A stretch of 64,000 nucleotides of DNA from Ascaphus truei (lineage: Eukaryota > Chordata > Amphibia > Anura > Ascaphidae). The position numbers and the translations under genes are program-made. The stretch spans positions 42,146,161 to 42,210,160 of the forward strand of contig CM071568.1 in NCBI GenBank assembly GCA_036426205.1. Reading direction: 5' to 3'. Position 1 is the first letter of the stretch; the number at the start of each line of letters is the position of its first letter. Shown one piece after another: positions 22,321 to 33,269 of this stretch. Below the pieces are notes generated by a model that did no database searches, had not been told where the DNA came from, and saw only the letters and a program-made list of their open reading frames with translations.

Positions 22321-24657
22321 TCACCTAGAGATGAGTGTGTACAGAGAAGAGAAGAGGTCCCAGCGACAGAACCCTGGGGTACCCCACGAGAGATCAATAG
22401 AGGAGGAGGAGGTGTTAGCAGAAGAGACACTGAAAGTACGATGGGAGAGGTAGGATGAGATCCAGGATAGAGCTTTGTTCCGAATACCAAGAGTATGGAG
22501 AATGTGAAGGAGAAGAGGGTGGTCCACAGTGTCAAATGCTGCAGAGAGGTCGAGTAATATGAGCAGAGTGTAATGACCTCTGTCTTTGGCAGCATGGAGG
22601 TCGTCAGTTATTTTAGTGAGGGCTGTTTCCGTGGAGTGAGCTTTGCGGAAGCCAGATTGTAGAGGGTCTAGGAGAGAATAGGTGTTGAGAAAATGGAGCA
22701 AGCGAGAGAATACAAGACGTTCAAGGAGTTTAGAGGCAAAAGGCAGGAGGGAGACAGGTCGATAGTTAGAAAGACAGGTAGGGTCAAGCTTGCTGTTTTT
22801 GAGTAATGGTATGACTGTTGCATGTTTGAAGGAGGATGGAAAGGTTCCAGAGCAGAGGGAAGAGTTAAAAATGTGTGTGAGTGTAGGGATTATAGTAGGA
22901 GCAAGAGGTTTTAGGAGATGGGAGGGAATGGGGTCAAGAAGGCAAGTGGTAGAGGGAGAAGTGGCGATCAACAGCGACACATCCTCCTCTGAGACAGTGC
23001 AAAAAGAGTCAAGGAAGGCAGGAGGAGAGTTAGGAAGAGGTGTAGGATGGGAAGAAGAAACAGAGGGGATGTTCTGACGTATGAATTCCACTTTTTCCTT
23101 AAAATAGTCAGCAAAGTCCTGAGCGGAGATGGAGGAAGGAGAGGTAGCCGAGGGTGGTTTGAGTAGAGTATCAAAGACAGAGAACAGTCGGCGTGGGTTA
23201 GACTTGTGCATGTTGATTATTGCAGAAAAGTAGGCTTGTTTAGCTTGCGAGAGGGCAGAGTTGAAACAGGATAGCATAAATTTGTAGTGAAGGAAGTCTG
23301 CTAGAGTGTGAGACTTCCTCCAGAGGCGTTCAGAGGAACGAGTGGAGGAACGCAGCATGCGTGTGTGGGAATTTAGCCAGGGTCTAGGGTTAGAAGGGCG
23401 AGTGCGGCAGAGAGAAAGTGGGGCATGTAAATCAAGAGAGGAGGACAAGACAGAGTTGTAGTTCCTGACCAGGTTGTCAGGGTCTGTAGCAGAGCTGAGA
23501 GAGGAGAGGGAGGAGTGTAAAGTGGACTCAAAGTCAGGTAAGTGAATAGAGCGCAGGTTTCTGCAGAACCGGGGTGTAGATAGAGGTGGAGAAGGGGAGA
23601 AGCGAGTTAGAGAAAATGAGATGAGATGATGGTCTTTGAGAGGAAAAGGGGAAATGGAGAAATCGGAGAGAGAGAAGTTCTTAGTGAAAACCAGGTCTAA
23701 GTAGTGGCCATCCTTGTGGGTGCTGGCTGCAGTCCACTGTTGAAGGCCAAAAGAAGAGGTTAGAGAAAGAAAGCGGGAAGCCCAAGGGAGAGAGGGGTCA
23801 TCAATGTGGCAATTGAAGTCCCCAAGGAGCAGAACAGGGGAGTCTGAGGAGAGGAAGAAAGAGAGCCAGGATTCAAAGTGAGAGAGAAAGGCAGAAGGGG
23901 GATGAGTAGAGGTAGGTGGGCGATAGATGACCGCCACATGAACAGGGAGAGGAGAGAAAATCTGGACAGTGTGAGCCTCAAAGGAGGGAAAAGCAAGAGA
24001 GGGAGGAATAGGAAGGGTTCGGTAACGACAGAGAGAGGAGAGCAGGAGTCCCACGCCTCCACCCCTGCCATCAGTGCGCGGAGTGCGGGAGAAGGAAAGG
24101 CCACCGTAGGAGAGGGCAGCTTCCAGAGCAGAGTCAGACTGAGTGAGCCAGGTCTCAGTTATAGCAAAGAGAAGCAGGGAGTGAGAGAGAAAGAAGTCAT
24201 GCACAGAGAGGAATTTGTTAGAGAGGGAGCGAGCATTCCAAAGGGCACAGGAGAAAGGGAGAGAGGAGGGAGGGTGGCAGGGGATGGGTATGAGGTTGGA
24301 GGGGTTGACACCAGAAGGAGTAGAGGTTGCAGTTGGCAGGCGAGGACGAGCGCATGTAGGAATAAGACAGGGACCAGGATTGGGAGAGATATCCCCAGAA
24401 GCAAGGAGGAGAAGCATGAATAGAAAGAGGATGTGTGAGGATGATTTATAGGGGTGTGTTTTAGTGCAGGGGATATAGCTGTGTGGTGTCAGAGGAAACA
24501 GGTAAGAAAGGAGTTCATGTGAACAGAGAAGTGAGGAAGGAAGGAGAGATGGAGATATATGAATGGAGTTAGAGACATACTGAGGCTGGTAAAAAGAAGT
24601 GCATAATTTGAGAAGAAGTGAAGTCACAGCAAATATAAATGGTAAAGGCAGCATCAC
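22321..24657 (-). pseudogene. L2 ORF: APE endonuclease plus reverse transcriptase N-terminal part
   Basis: A 778-codon open frame from a Met at 24657, unusually intact for a LINE copy. The order is a hydrophobic N-terminus; ISPNPGP near residue 93, a motif common before CR1/L2 endonucleases; endonuclease motifs NARSLSNK, ITETWL, AVIYRPP, LLLGDFNCH, HYLDLVFT and KDHHLISFSL; then RT motifs [36 protein letters not shown] and [19 protein letters not shown] (first catalytic Asp). The frame is lost just after [11 protein letters not shown]: the expected GVPQGS block is shifted, and the YADD region near 22270-22310 is indel-ridden. The enzyme would nick and reverse-transcribe its own RNA at the target. 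As assembled it is non-functional. Confidence 0.85.
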
Positions 24658-24828
24658 AGCAGTAATGATGCAGTCTGGTATTGATGATATCCTCCTTTCC
24701 AGCGTAGTTCAAATGCAGGAATCAGGGCCAGATGGGGTGTCCACTTCTTCCTCATTTCTTTTGAACTTCCTTTTAAACTTCAGTTGTTCAATAGTCATGC
24801 CACTTATAATGGGCCACTTGGATATGGG

Positions 24829-25038
24829 CTGCTTAGTTTTTCACACATAGCTTCTCCATTTTGGCTTTATTTTTGTTAAATAAATCATGACAGAGTGTAA
24901 TATGTCATGTGTTGTTGTTCACCTGAGGTTGTATTTACCTAATTTGAAGACCTGCTAAGGAACAGATGATTGTTATTATGTCCTGATATGTAAAACCATA
25001 GAATTCAAAGATGGTGTACTTTCTTTTTCACACCACTG
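24829..25038. repeat. right terminal inverted repeat of the Tc1 element
   Basis: Reverse complement of 17714-17922. The L2 sits at its inner boundary. Confidence 0.9.
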
Positions 25039-25040
25039 TA

Positions 25041-26136
25041 TTATATATATATATCATGATAAGTCTCTTGCAATCTAAATTCATATCACAAATTATTGTA
25101 ACTAACATTAGATAAAATTAAATAGAATCGAAAGGCTCAGAACTGTATGCGTATCAAACTGGTACATCAGAGAATAATTTTGGGATTACTTTTGATTTAA
25201 TGATAAACACAAAGGAATTTCCCCCAGTGTGTAAACATTGGTATTTACGGAACATAATAAGGGTTAGGCGCTACAATATGTTCCATTTAATGACTAGCTT
25301 GGCAAATCATCAAAAGACTTTTCAGAATCATTATTGTAACTTCTTCTAATTTCCAAACTAGGTGATTAATAATACTACTACACATTCCAGTAAATTAACC
25401 TTCCTATGCCCAAATCAAACATGGTGACCATGGCAAAGATGTATACTAACCATTTTTTATGAATTAACATTTTTGGCTAGATCATTTAATGCAGCACGCC
25501 TTTCCATTATTCTTGCTTAGCATTTAATAAATTGTGTGGGAACAAATGTATTTGTCATATATATGCACTATTTATAAGCCATTACCTTTCTATGCATTAT
25601 ACTCGGATGTACAGTACATCCGGATTACACTCGGATGTTACCAGCACACCTCTTTGGTGTACTTTACTTCAAATTCATTTTCAAGTTGAATCACTTTAGG
25701 ACATTAATATTTCCCACAACGTGTACAAGAAAGCAAAATAATTACTGAAAACTTCACCATCAAACCCACAGAAGATATTAGTGGTTAGATCATGATGTGA
25801 ATTGACTTGAGAAGGGCTTTGTCATTGTTATTTTTCTAATATGTTTTTCTAATCCAAAATCAATGTTATGAGCTCACATATTAATCCTGAAAAATTATAA
25901 AGTACAGAAAAAAAAAAAACTAAAACCATTGACTGGCACCATTGAGTTATGTGACACCTAAAGGTACACAATACATTTCTGTTGAATCCTATGAAATGTA
26001 ACCAAACACATGCTGTACATCTGTAAAAATGTATTTTTAACTAGTCAATCATGATGCAAATATGGAGTTTTCTGCATAAGATGTGTTCAAACTGTATTAA
26101 TACAATTCTTACCTGTTATTTTCCTCTATGCCATAG
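25041..26136 (+). other. RIMS2: RIMS2 intron upstream of the exon
   Basis: AT-rich non-coding sequence between the Tc1 element and the exon. It ends with a T/C-rich tract (CCTGTTATTTTCCTCTATGC) and the CATAG acceptor. Nothing else is identified here. Confidence 0.6.
26119..26136 (+). promoter_or_regulatory. RIMS2: splice acceptor of the RIMS2 exon
   Basis: A polypyrimidine tract TTTTCCTCTATGCC is followed by ATAG; the AG is at 26135-26136. Conserved protein similarity begins immediately after it, which fixes the boundary. Confidence 0.85.
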
Positions 26137-27050
26137 GAAAAGAAGTCCATCTTTATCTAGAGACCAGCATGGAAGATACGACACAAGGGACGATATAGGG
26201 GAACATTCACAGTATGCTACATCGGACAGCGCAATGCCTAGGTCACCATCAGATTATTCTGACAGGCGATCGCAGCGTGGGCCTCAGCTGTATGAAGACC
26301 CTGAGCATGGGGACTACAGGAGAAGTCGCCGGCGCTCTAATGAGTATTCGGTAGATGAGGAGGATATTCAAGACAGGGATGACTATGAGAGGCAGAGACG
26401 AGAGGAGGAATACCAGGCAAGGTACAGAAGTGACCCCAACTTGGCCAGATATCCGGTTAAACCCCAACCTTATGAGGAGCAAATGCGCATGCATGCTGAA
26501 GTGTCCAGGGCTCGACATGAGCGAAGACATAGCGATGTGTCTTTGGCCAACACAGAGTTAGAGGAATCTCGGATATCCATGTTGAGGCTTGAACGGCCAT
26601 CAAGACAGAGGTCTGCATCTGAACGTAGAGCTGCCATGGAGAGCCAGCGCTCTTACTCTATAGAAAGAACTCGAGATGTCCAGGGGCCAAGCTCTGGTCG
26701 ACAAAGGACCTCAAACCATAGCCCCCCAACACCTAGAAGGAGCCCTATCCCTAATGATAGGCCAGATATGCGGCGTACAGATTCTTTACGGAAACAGCAC
26801 CATTTGGATCCAAGTTCTGCAGTGAGGAAAACAAAAAGGGAAAAAATGGAAACCATGCTAAGGAATGATTCACTCAGTTCAGACCAGTCTGAGTCGGTCA
26901 GGCCCCCACCACCAAAGCCTCATAAAACAAAAAAAGGAGGTAAAATGCGCCAGGTTTCATTGAGCAGTTCAGAAGAAGAGTTGGCATCTACACCAGAGTA
27001 CACAAGCTGTGATGATGTTGAGATTGAAAGTGAAAGTGTTAGTGAAAAAG
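26137..27050 (+). CDS. RIMS2: RIMS2 internal exon (RIM2 active-zone scaffold), partial CDS
   Basis: A 914-bp exon encoding about 304 residues, the first base completing a codon begun upstream and the last base starting one shared with the next exon. I recognise RIM2 from KRSPSLSRDQ, QYATSDSAMPRSPSDYSDRR, YRSDPNLARYPVKPQPYEEQ, RRHSDVSLAN, RRTDSLRKQHHLDPSSAVRK and SSSEEELASTPEYTSCDD. RIM proteins are presynaptic scaffolds linking Rab3 vesicles, Munc13 and calcium channels. This exon is the Arg/Ser-rich, mostly disordered linker between the N-terminal zinc-finger region and the PDZ domain. The conserved end is followed in other vertebrates by the exon leading to PDZ, which was not seen here. The open frame extends a little past both splice sites, but those parts are intronic. 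RIMS1 is the main alternative and fits less well. Confidence 0.95.
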
Positions 27051-27058
27051 GTAAGGCT
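27050..27058 (+). promoter_or_regulatory. RIMS2: splice donor of the RIMS2 exon
   Basis: AAAAG/GTAAGG, with the GT at 27051-27052. It falls directly after the conserved SESVSEK stretch, where vertebrate RIM2 has an exon junction in phase 1. Confidence 0.87.
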
Positions 27059-27579
27059 CTCAATGCATTATCCATTATGTTAATGAAGAGATTTATGCTA
27101 TGTATGTACTATATACAGTAAACTACCCCTTCAGTTCATTGTGAAGGAATATGTTACTGACACTTCTAGTAATAAGAAGATTACTAATTTAATTGATTTT
27201 CTCCATACAGGTTTCATAATTATATGCAATGGATTTATACAGTAGTACTGTAAAGTGTTCTGATGGTTTTGTAACACATTTTGTAAACCTGAGTATTATA
27301 CATGACTTACTCATACTATACCTCAATCCCTGGGGGGAGAGGGGAGAGTTGTGTGCCTTGAACCACCTAAAACACCCCTTCATGAAATGACGCATACAAG
27401 TACTTAAAAGAAACAGGTTGCAGCTGTTATTAATACAAAATATAGCCAAAAACTAGGGTACCCCACAAAGTTGCTCCATAACCAATCCATAAGCCTGAGG
27501 GGTACTCCTGGCTTGTTCCTCTATTTGCCAGTAGCTGCCCAAGCCATTTGGTCCAAACCAACACCACCACTGGGGTTAA

Positions 27580-27623
27580 CCCCTTCATTACTTTAGCGGT
27601 TAGCTACTAAGGTAATGAAGGGA
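27580..27623. repeat. short palindrome, CCCTTCATTAC...GTAATGAAGGG
   Basis: A 44-bp inverted repeat around TTAGCGGTTAGCTACTAAG. A related inverted repeat appears at 53756-53793 and 53900-53925, so it is probably a dispersed MITE end. Confidence 0.65.
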
Positions 27624-27918
27624 GGTAAATAATTTATTTGGATATGAATGAATATAGTTTATCATGGATTGCCAATGTGGCTATCTAGGCCCACTTTGCG
27701 AGGGCCTAGGTTCCCACTGTGACAATCAATGGGTTTATTTTTAAAATGTTTTTTTTTAATATTCTCTTCTTTCTTTATTTTTTTAATACGTGTTTAATTT
27801 TTTTTGGTTAATGCCCCAAACCACTATTAGCCAGATTTGGCTACTAGGGATATTGGGCATTAGTCTAGAGGGGGTGAGGTAGTTTTATTGGAGTGGGTGA
27901 AGTTGGTATGTAATTTTA

Positions 27919-28211
27919 GAATGTTCTGTCCTGCCCCTTGATGACTCGGATAACCGAATAATGGTTTTTGTCACAAGGTGGGAAGTAATCATGAAAATTC
28001 TCTGAAACGTTCTAAAAAGGGTAAATGCACTAATCCTTCAGACATATTTTTTTTTATTTATTTTTTATTTTGAATGTTCTGTGCATATACTGATTTAAAT
28101 GTCCTGTCTTACCCCCTTGATGGCGCAGATGATCGGATATATTCCTATAGTATCCCCGCGCATGACATAGATATCCATATTCGGTCATCTATGTCAAAGG
28201 GCAGGACAGAT
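27919..28211. mobile_element. MITE with ~35-bp inverted ends
   Basis: TTCTGTCCTGCCCCTTGATGACTC and GATAACCGAATAATGG on the left are inverted on the right as CCATATTCGGTCATCTATGTC and AAAGGGCAGGACAGA. The interior is A/T-rich and non-coding. The superfamily is not determined. Confidence 0.65.
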
Positions 28212-29452
28212 ATGGAGACTGTGTCTCCCCGAGCTCTGAAGCAGAGACTGCTTCTCTCTGGGATTCCTCAGACTGGTGGCTGGCCTGGCAGGATTAAAAT
28301 TGTGGGGGTCCCATTCAGAAGCAGGGACCCCTGCAGAGTTAATCCTCCTGGGCCTGTTTTCTGGGTGAGGCTACATGGAGATCAGTAAATCTTACTACAT
28401 CTGTAGGTCACTGCCATACCGGCTGGCCAAGCCAAGTATGAAACTGCCTACGCCCAAACTACTTGATGTACTTTAGACCTCCCCACAAGGAGCCAACTTC
28501 CGTTATGGTCCCTTCCCCCTCCAACGCCTTCCCGCCAAACTGCAACACGAAATAAAACCATTAATATGCCACAACCCCAAAACCCCAACAAGAACATTAA
28601 CAAACAGGGAAGGAAAGTGGGGCTTCTTACAGGTCCGAAAATTAAGAGGTAGGCAAATTTCCCCCCCAACACTAATATAACCTACACCCCTTTCTTACTC
28701 CTCCCTTCAACTAGCAGCATTTGGTGTGTGTGTGTCCCCTCTCCCCCCCACCTCCCGCACTCTGTAAGCATTCATATCGCCCTTTGCATTGGGGCTCCGA
28801 TCCTTGTTTTATTTGGGGTTTTCTTTTTCACTTTTTCTTGGCTCCAGATGTTGTGTTGTATAAAGTATAAGCAAATATATGGGGGGTTTGTATTAGGAAG
28901 ATATTACAGTATTTCACTTTTGTGCGACTGTACTTATTCAACAATATTAGTTGGGTGTCTTTAACTTTTTCCCAGGCATACAGCATCCCTTTTACTGAAT
29001 TTGCTATTCATACATCACTCGTGCCTCTCACAAAGTGAATCGGACACATTAAATAATGGCATTCAACCGGAATTTCAGAGGTTTTCATTTGTAATCATGT
29101 ATGACTTAAATAAAGATGCAAATGCTCAAACCTACCAATACTGATATCCCTTTAGAAAACTCTTGTGGGGTAATTGATATAGTCTGAAGCAGCCGTCAGT
29201 CCCCATTTATACGAACGGTATAAGGCCCTTAATATGAATATTTGTTTTAAGACATCAGTACAGTTTCTTTCAATTGCATAATGTGCATGAAAAACACAGT
29301 ATCAATATCAACTGATATAGTGTAAGGAGGAAAACGTGAATGACATTTTTTGTATGAACATAACCTGTTTAAAAGGATTTGTTGAAAATAGGTATTACAG
29401 GTTCTGAAGGCTGAACAAATAAAAGGAAACTGACCGTATTTACGATGTGGTG

Positions 29453-30225
29453 TAAGGCCTCGGTCCCGCTGCGCTCGTTGGTGCGGGCGGCGGGTCGCGA
29501 GTTCCCCACCAGCAGGGGAATCCTCGCGAGCCGGTCCCGGTCCCCCCTGGCTGCACAGAGCACTACACGCTGTAGCGCGTCAGCCGCTGGAGACACCACA
29601 GAATGGTGTTTTCTAGCTTTGACGCGTGACGTGTGTGGCTGTGAGCCAATGAGGAGGGGAGGCTTCGGGAGGAGGAGAGGCTTCGGGGAGCGGGGAGGAG
29701 TGTGGAGTGAAAGCAGGTGAGTGCCTTTCTCTGTGTGTGTGTCTGAGTGCGTGCCTGCTGTGTGTGTATGTGTCTGAGTGCGTGAGTGCCTGTCTGTGTG
29801 TGTGTGTGCCCGAGTGCCTGCCTCTGTCTGTGTGTGTGTGTGTGTGTATGAGTGCGTGAGTGCCTGCCTGTGTGTGCGCGCGTGTGTGTATGAGTGCGTG
29901 AGTGCCTGCCTGTGTGTGTGTGTGCGCGTGTATGAATGAGTGCCTGCGTGTGTGTGTTTAAACTTTTACCTTCCAGCTCCAGCCCGAGTCCGTGGAGGGA
30001 GGGGGGGGAGAGTAGCGGGTCCCTCCGCTCAAGCCACGCCCCCCCTCCCTGTCAAACCGCCCACCCTCCCTGTCAAACCGCCCACCTCCCGATCAAACCT
30101 CCCACCTCCCGCCCACCTCCCGCTCCGGCTCCCGCTCCCTACAGACCGCAGATCGCGGTCTGTGTATCTCAGCGCACCGCCTGTCAGCAGCGCAGGTGCG
30201 CTGACTCTGGGAGCGGGGCCTTAGC
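29453..30225. mobile_element. GC-rich MITE with TAAGGCC ends
   Basis: The left end TAAGGCCTCGGTCCCGCTGC and the right end, whose complement is CTAAGGCCCCGCTCCCAGAG, form a terminal inverted repeat. The interior holds a TG-rich microsatellite block and a C-rich repeat (CCCTGTCAAACCGCCCAC, repeated). The GC richness and CpGs could mimic a promoter island, but the terminal repeats explain it. Confidence 0.65.
29720..29945. repeat. (TG)n with GAGTGCGTGAGTGCCTG interspersion
   Basis: Runs of TGTGTG alternate with GTATGAGTGCGTGAGTGCCT units, about four to five times, forming an irregular minisatellite. Confidence 0.85.
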
Positions 30226-30439
30226 CTTAGGCCGTAAGATACTGTCCAGCCTATTCATTTGAATGAGAATGTGTTATTGCATTACACCGCCTAACATGGC
30301 CCCTCCAGGAGGAGGCGCAGTATATTGATGATAGATGGGACTTAATTTGTAAAACAAACTAGATAATGAATCAAATTTGTAAGCTCACCCATTACATAAT
30401 GATCTCACACTTCATACTCTCTGTAAGAGTCTTGCTGGG

Positions 30440-31045
30440 ATGTGCGCAATAACCGTTCACTCAGTGCACACCTCTTTGTTCCATTTGGTTGCGGTGCTGG
30501 CGTCTAATGGCGTCCCGCTCCCCACGCTTTGTGAACCATATTGTGAGAGTACAATAAAGCAGCTTCCACAGAGATTTTCGAAGCAGTTTATAACTGTATC
30601 TATTGTCTTACTGGTGACAATAACAAAAACGTTCTGTGGGGTAAAGCACACCCTTCATACCAAGGGCATTACAAACACAGGGTCATCCCTTAAGGTTGGA
30701 GGAAAGGAGGTTTCACCAGCAACAAGGAAAGGGTTCTTTACAGTAAGGGCAGTTAAAATGTGGAATTCATTACCCATGGAGACTGTGATGGCAGATACTA
30801 TACAATAGATATCTTCAAAAAAAAAAGTTGGGCATCTTTTTGGAAAGGAAAAATATACAGGGATATACCAAATAAGTAAACATGGGAAGGATGTTGATCC
30901 AGGGAGTAATCTGATTGCCATTATTTGGAGTCAGGAAGGAATTTATTTTTCCCCTTATGGGACATCATTGGATGATATTTCACTTGGGTTTTTTTGTTTG
31001 CCTTCCTCTGGATCAATATACTGTAAATACAAATATAGGATAAAG
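30440..31045 (+). pseudogene. non-LTR retroelement 3' end, interrupted by a hAT
   Basis: A plus-strand ORF (30440-30808) ends with KGFFTVRAVKMWNSLPMETV, the motif found at the C-terminus of several LINE reverse transcriptases. Downstream, 3' UTR-like sequence (TTTGGAGTCAGGAAGGAATTT, CCTTCCTCTGGATCAATATAC) runs to the hAT insertion at 31046 and resumes at 32916 with TCTAAATTTAGCATAGGTTGAAC. The catalytic RT domain is absent. The LINE clade is not settled. Confidence 0.55.
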
Positions 31046-31424
31046 CAGGCCTGCCCAACTCGTAAAGTGAGAAGGGCCGAACTGCTCCAAGGAAAAAAAA
31101 TTTGGGCCGCACGGGTTAAATCATCATCATCATCATCTCTCCAACAGCACCTCATCATCATCATCATCCTCATATCTCCCCCAGAACCCCTCACTATCAA
31201 CCTTTACGATACTCCCCATCTATCTCTCATACCCCCATCTCTCCCCCTCACCCACACAATACCGCCCTCCACATCAAACACACAATACCCCCCTCCACAT
31301 CAAACACACAATACCCCCTCCACATCCCCCCAGCCAATTCCATGTCAGCAGCCCCCCCCCAAGTCAGCATCCCATGTCAGCATCCCCCCCCCACAAGGTC
31401 AGCCCCCCCCAAGTCTCTCTTCCC

Positions 31425-32330
31425 TCAATATGACACTCTCTCCCCCTCCCCTAAATGACACTCTCTCCCCTCCTCTAAATATGATCTCTCCCCCTCCCCT
31501 CAATATGACACATCTCTCCCTCCCCGCAATATGACACTCTCTCCCTCCCCTCAATATGACACGCTCTCCCTCCCCTCCATTGACACTCTCCCCCCATCCT
31601 CTCATATGACATCTTCCCCCCCCCTCAATATGACACACCTCCTCCCTCAATCTGACCACTCTCCCCCTTCCCTCAATATGACACACTCACACCCTCCCTC
31701 AAATAAACACTCTCTTCCCTCCCCTCAATATGACATCTCTCCCCCTCCCCTAAATGACACGCTCTCCTCGTCCCCTCAATATGACATTCTCTCCCTCTCC
31801 TCTCAATATGACACTCTTTCCCTCTTCCCTCAATATGACACTCTCTCCCAATCCCCTCAATATGACACACTCTCACCCTCCCCTCAATATGACACACTGT
31901 CCCCTCCCCTCAATATGACACACTCTCCCCCCTCCCCTCAATATGACACTCTCTCTCTCCCTCCCCTCAATATGACACTCTCCCCCTCCCCTAAATGACA
32001 CTCTCTCCTCATCCCCTCAATGACACTCTCTCCCTCCCCTCAATATGACACTCTCCCCCTCCCCTAAATGACACTCCTCCCCCTCCCCCCTCAATATGAC
32101 ACTCTCCCCCTCCCCTCAATATGACACTCTCTCCCCCCCATCATGACATCTCTCCCTCTCCCTCAATATGACAACTCTCCCCCTCCCCTCAATATGACAC
32201 ACTCTCCCCTCCCTCAATATGACACTCTCCCTCCCCTCAATATGACACTCTCCCCCTTCAATATGACACTCTTTCCCCCTCCCCCTCAATAGACACTCTT
32301 CCCCCCCCTGCAACTCACATCACTCTCCCC
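31425..32330. repeat. ~25-28-bp minisatellite (CCCCTCAATATGACACTCTCTCC)
   Basis: About 30-35 degenerate copies with variable C/T runs between the constant CAATATGACAC cores; the count is estimated from length. Low-complexity ORFs on both strands follow from it. Confidence 0.9.
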
Positions 32331-32369
32331 CCTCTCAAATCACATCACTTCCCCCCCTGCACCTCACAT

Positions 32370-32535
32370 GTCAGCAGCCCCCCCTCACATGTCAGCAGCC
32401 CACCCCCCACAAGCCCGTTTTTCACACCCACCCCCCCACCAGCCCGTTTTTCATACCCACCCCCCACCAGCCCGTTTTTCACAGGCACCCCCCCCCACCA
32501 GCCCGTTTTTCACAGGCACCCCCCCACCAGCCCAC
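32370..32535. repeat. ~30-bp tandem repeat (CACCAGCCCGTTTTTCA...)
   Basis: Four to five copies of a unit with AGCCCGTTTTTCACA and a C-run lie inside the hAT element, followed by CACACACTGAGACA repeats. Confidence 0.85.
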
Positions 32536-32915
32536 ACACACACACTGAGACACACACACACTGAGACACACACACTGAGACACACACACACCTCTTAGAT
32601 CAGCACATCCTCTCCCCAGTACTAAGCCCCGCCCCCGGCATGCTCTGACCTCCAACCCGCCCCCCGACATCCTGCTACTGAAAAAAAAAATATTCATGGC
32701 TGCCGCATCCTATCATGATGCTGCTGCCCCCGCGCACCGCAAAACCCGGGGGAGGGGAGGAGAGAGGGGCAGGGGGGAGAGGGGGGGAAAGAGAGGGGGG
32801 TTGATGAATCGCCACCATTTTTTAAAACTTTTTTTTTTAACTTTTTTAAAAAAAAAATATTTAATTAACTGGCGCCCGGCCGGAGTCATCGCGGGCCGTA
32901 TGTTGTGCAGGCCTG

Positions 32916-33269
32916 GGCTAAAGTATCTGTCTTCTAAATTTAGCATAGGTTGAACTTCATGGACGTACAGAATGGCTTTCAACCTCATCTACTATGCAGC
33001 TATTAATCTAATTTGTAAATTCATCCAACACATACAGTAGTAATCTCAAACTCAATACTCTCTGTATGAGAGTCCTGTGGATATTTCATAAAATAAATAA
33101 ATACCAACACACGCTCTTTCATGCTGCCTTGTCTCCTTGAAACATTTACTCATTCCTTTCAGGTTCAGTAGAGATGATGCATGCACACAGTATAGGAGGT
33201 AGGTGGGGTACTTACAGTAGCTGCCGGTGCGTGGCAATCAGGGTGCTCCTAAGATCCCTGTAGCAGTCA
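32916..33269 (+). other. resumed LINE tail and unassigned sequence
   Basis: From 32916 the sequence continues the retroelement tail broken at 31045 (TTTAGCATAGGTTGAACTTCATGG). Around 33003-33082 there is similarity to 30350-30435 (AATTTGTAA...CTCATAC/AATACTCTCTGTA), a direct repeat I cannot explain. Confidence 0.45.

Larger units (their letters stand above)
19125..24828 (-). mobile_element. L2-type LINE, near full length (B), inside the Tc1 element
   Basis: The 3' tail is at the left (TATTGTATTGTATG, 19125 on) and the 5' end at the right, about 24828, where Tc1 sequence CTTAGTTTTTCACACA resumes. Tc1 sequence on the left breaks at GGGTGTACTT, leaving a possible 3-4 bp CTT duplication. From 22.39 to 24.05 kb it is nearly identical to copy A. 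It extends about 750 bp further 5' than copy A and contains the ORF start and a leader. A block at 19.58-21.87 kb does not align to L2 and is described separately. Confidence 0.88.
17714..25038 (-). mobile_element. Tc1/mariner element with IR/DR ends, split by an L2
   Basis: The element begins CAGTGGTGTGAAAAAG after a TA (17712-17713) and ends CTTTTTCACACCACTG before a TA (25039-25040), the Tc1/mariner target duplication. Terminal inverted repeats are about 210 bp long and look about 95 percent or more identical. Each TIR has an outer GTGTGAAAAAGAAAGTACACC and an inner GTGTGAAAAACTAAGTA copy, an IR/DR arrangement like that of Sleeping Beauty-type elements. The transposase lies on the minus strand. 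An L2 of about 5.7 kb is inserted in the inner repeat of the right TIR, so the uninterrupted element is about 1.6 kb. Confidence 0.93.
27059..29452 (+). other. RIMS2: RIMS2 intron downstream of the exon
   Basis: No further exon was recognised. The stretch contains two short inverted-repeat elements, listed separately, and otherwise unassigned AT-rich sequence. Confidence 0.55.
31046..32915. mobile_element. hAT non-autonomous element, 1.87 kb
   Basis: Starts CAGGCCTGCCCAAC and ends with the complement of CAGGCCTGCACAAC. The flanking 8-mers GGATAAAG and GGCTAAAG match at 7 of 8. Just inside the left end is AAAGTGAGAAGGGCCGAACT, also found inverted at 36.75 kb. The interior is almost entirely C-rich minisatellite. 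No transposase is present. Confidence 0.85.

Noticed and set aside
26249..26856. Minus-strand ORFs opposite the RIMS2 exon
   Set aside because: Antisense shadows; the plus strand has recognisable RIM2 sequence and matching splice sites.
29450..30225. CpG-rich block as a promoter or CpG island
   Set aside because: The block coincides with an element bounded by TAAGGCC inverted repeats and filled with TG and C-rich repeats; no gene start follows.
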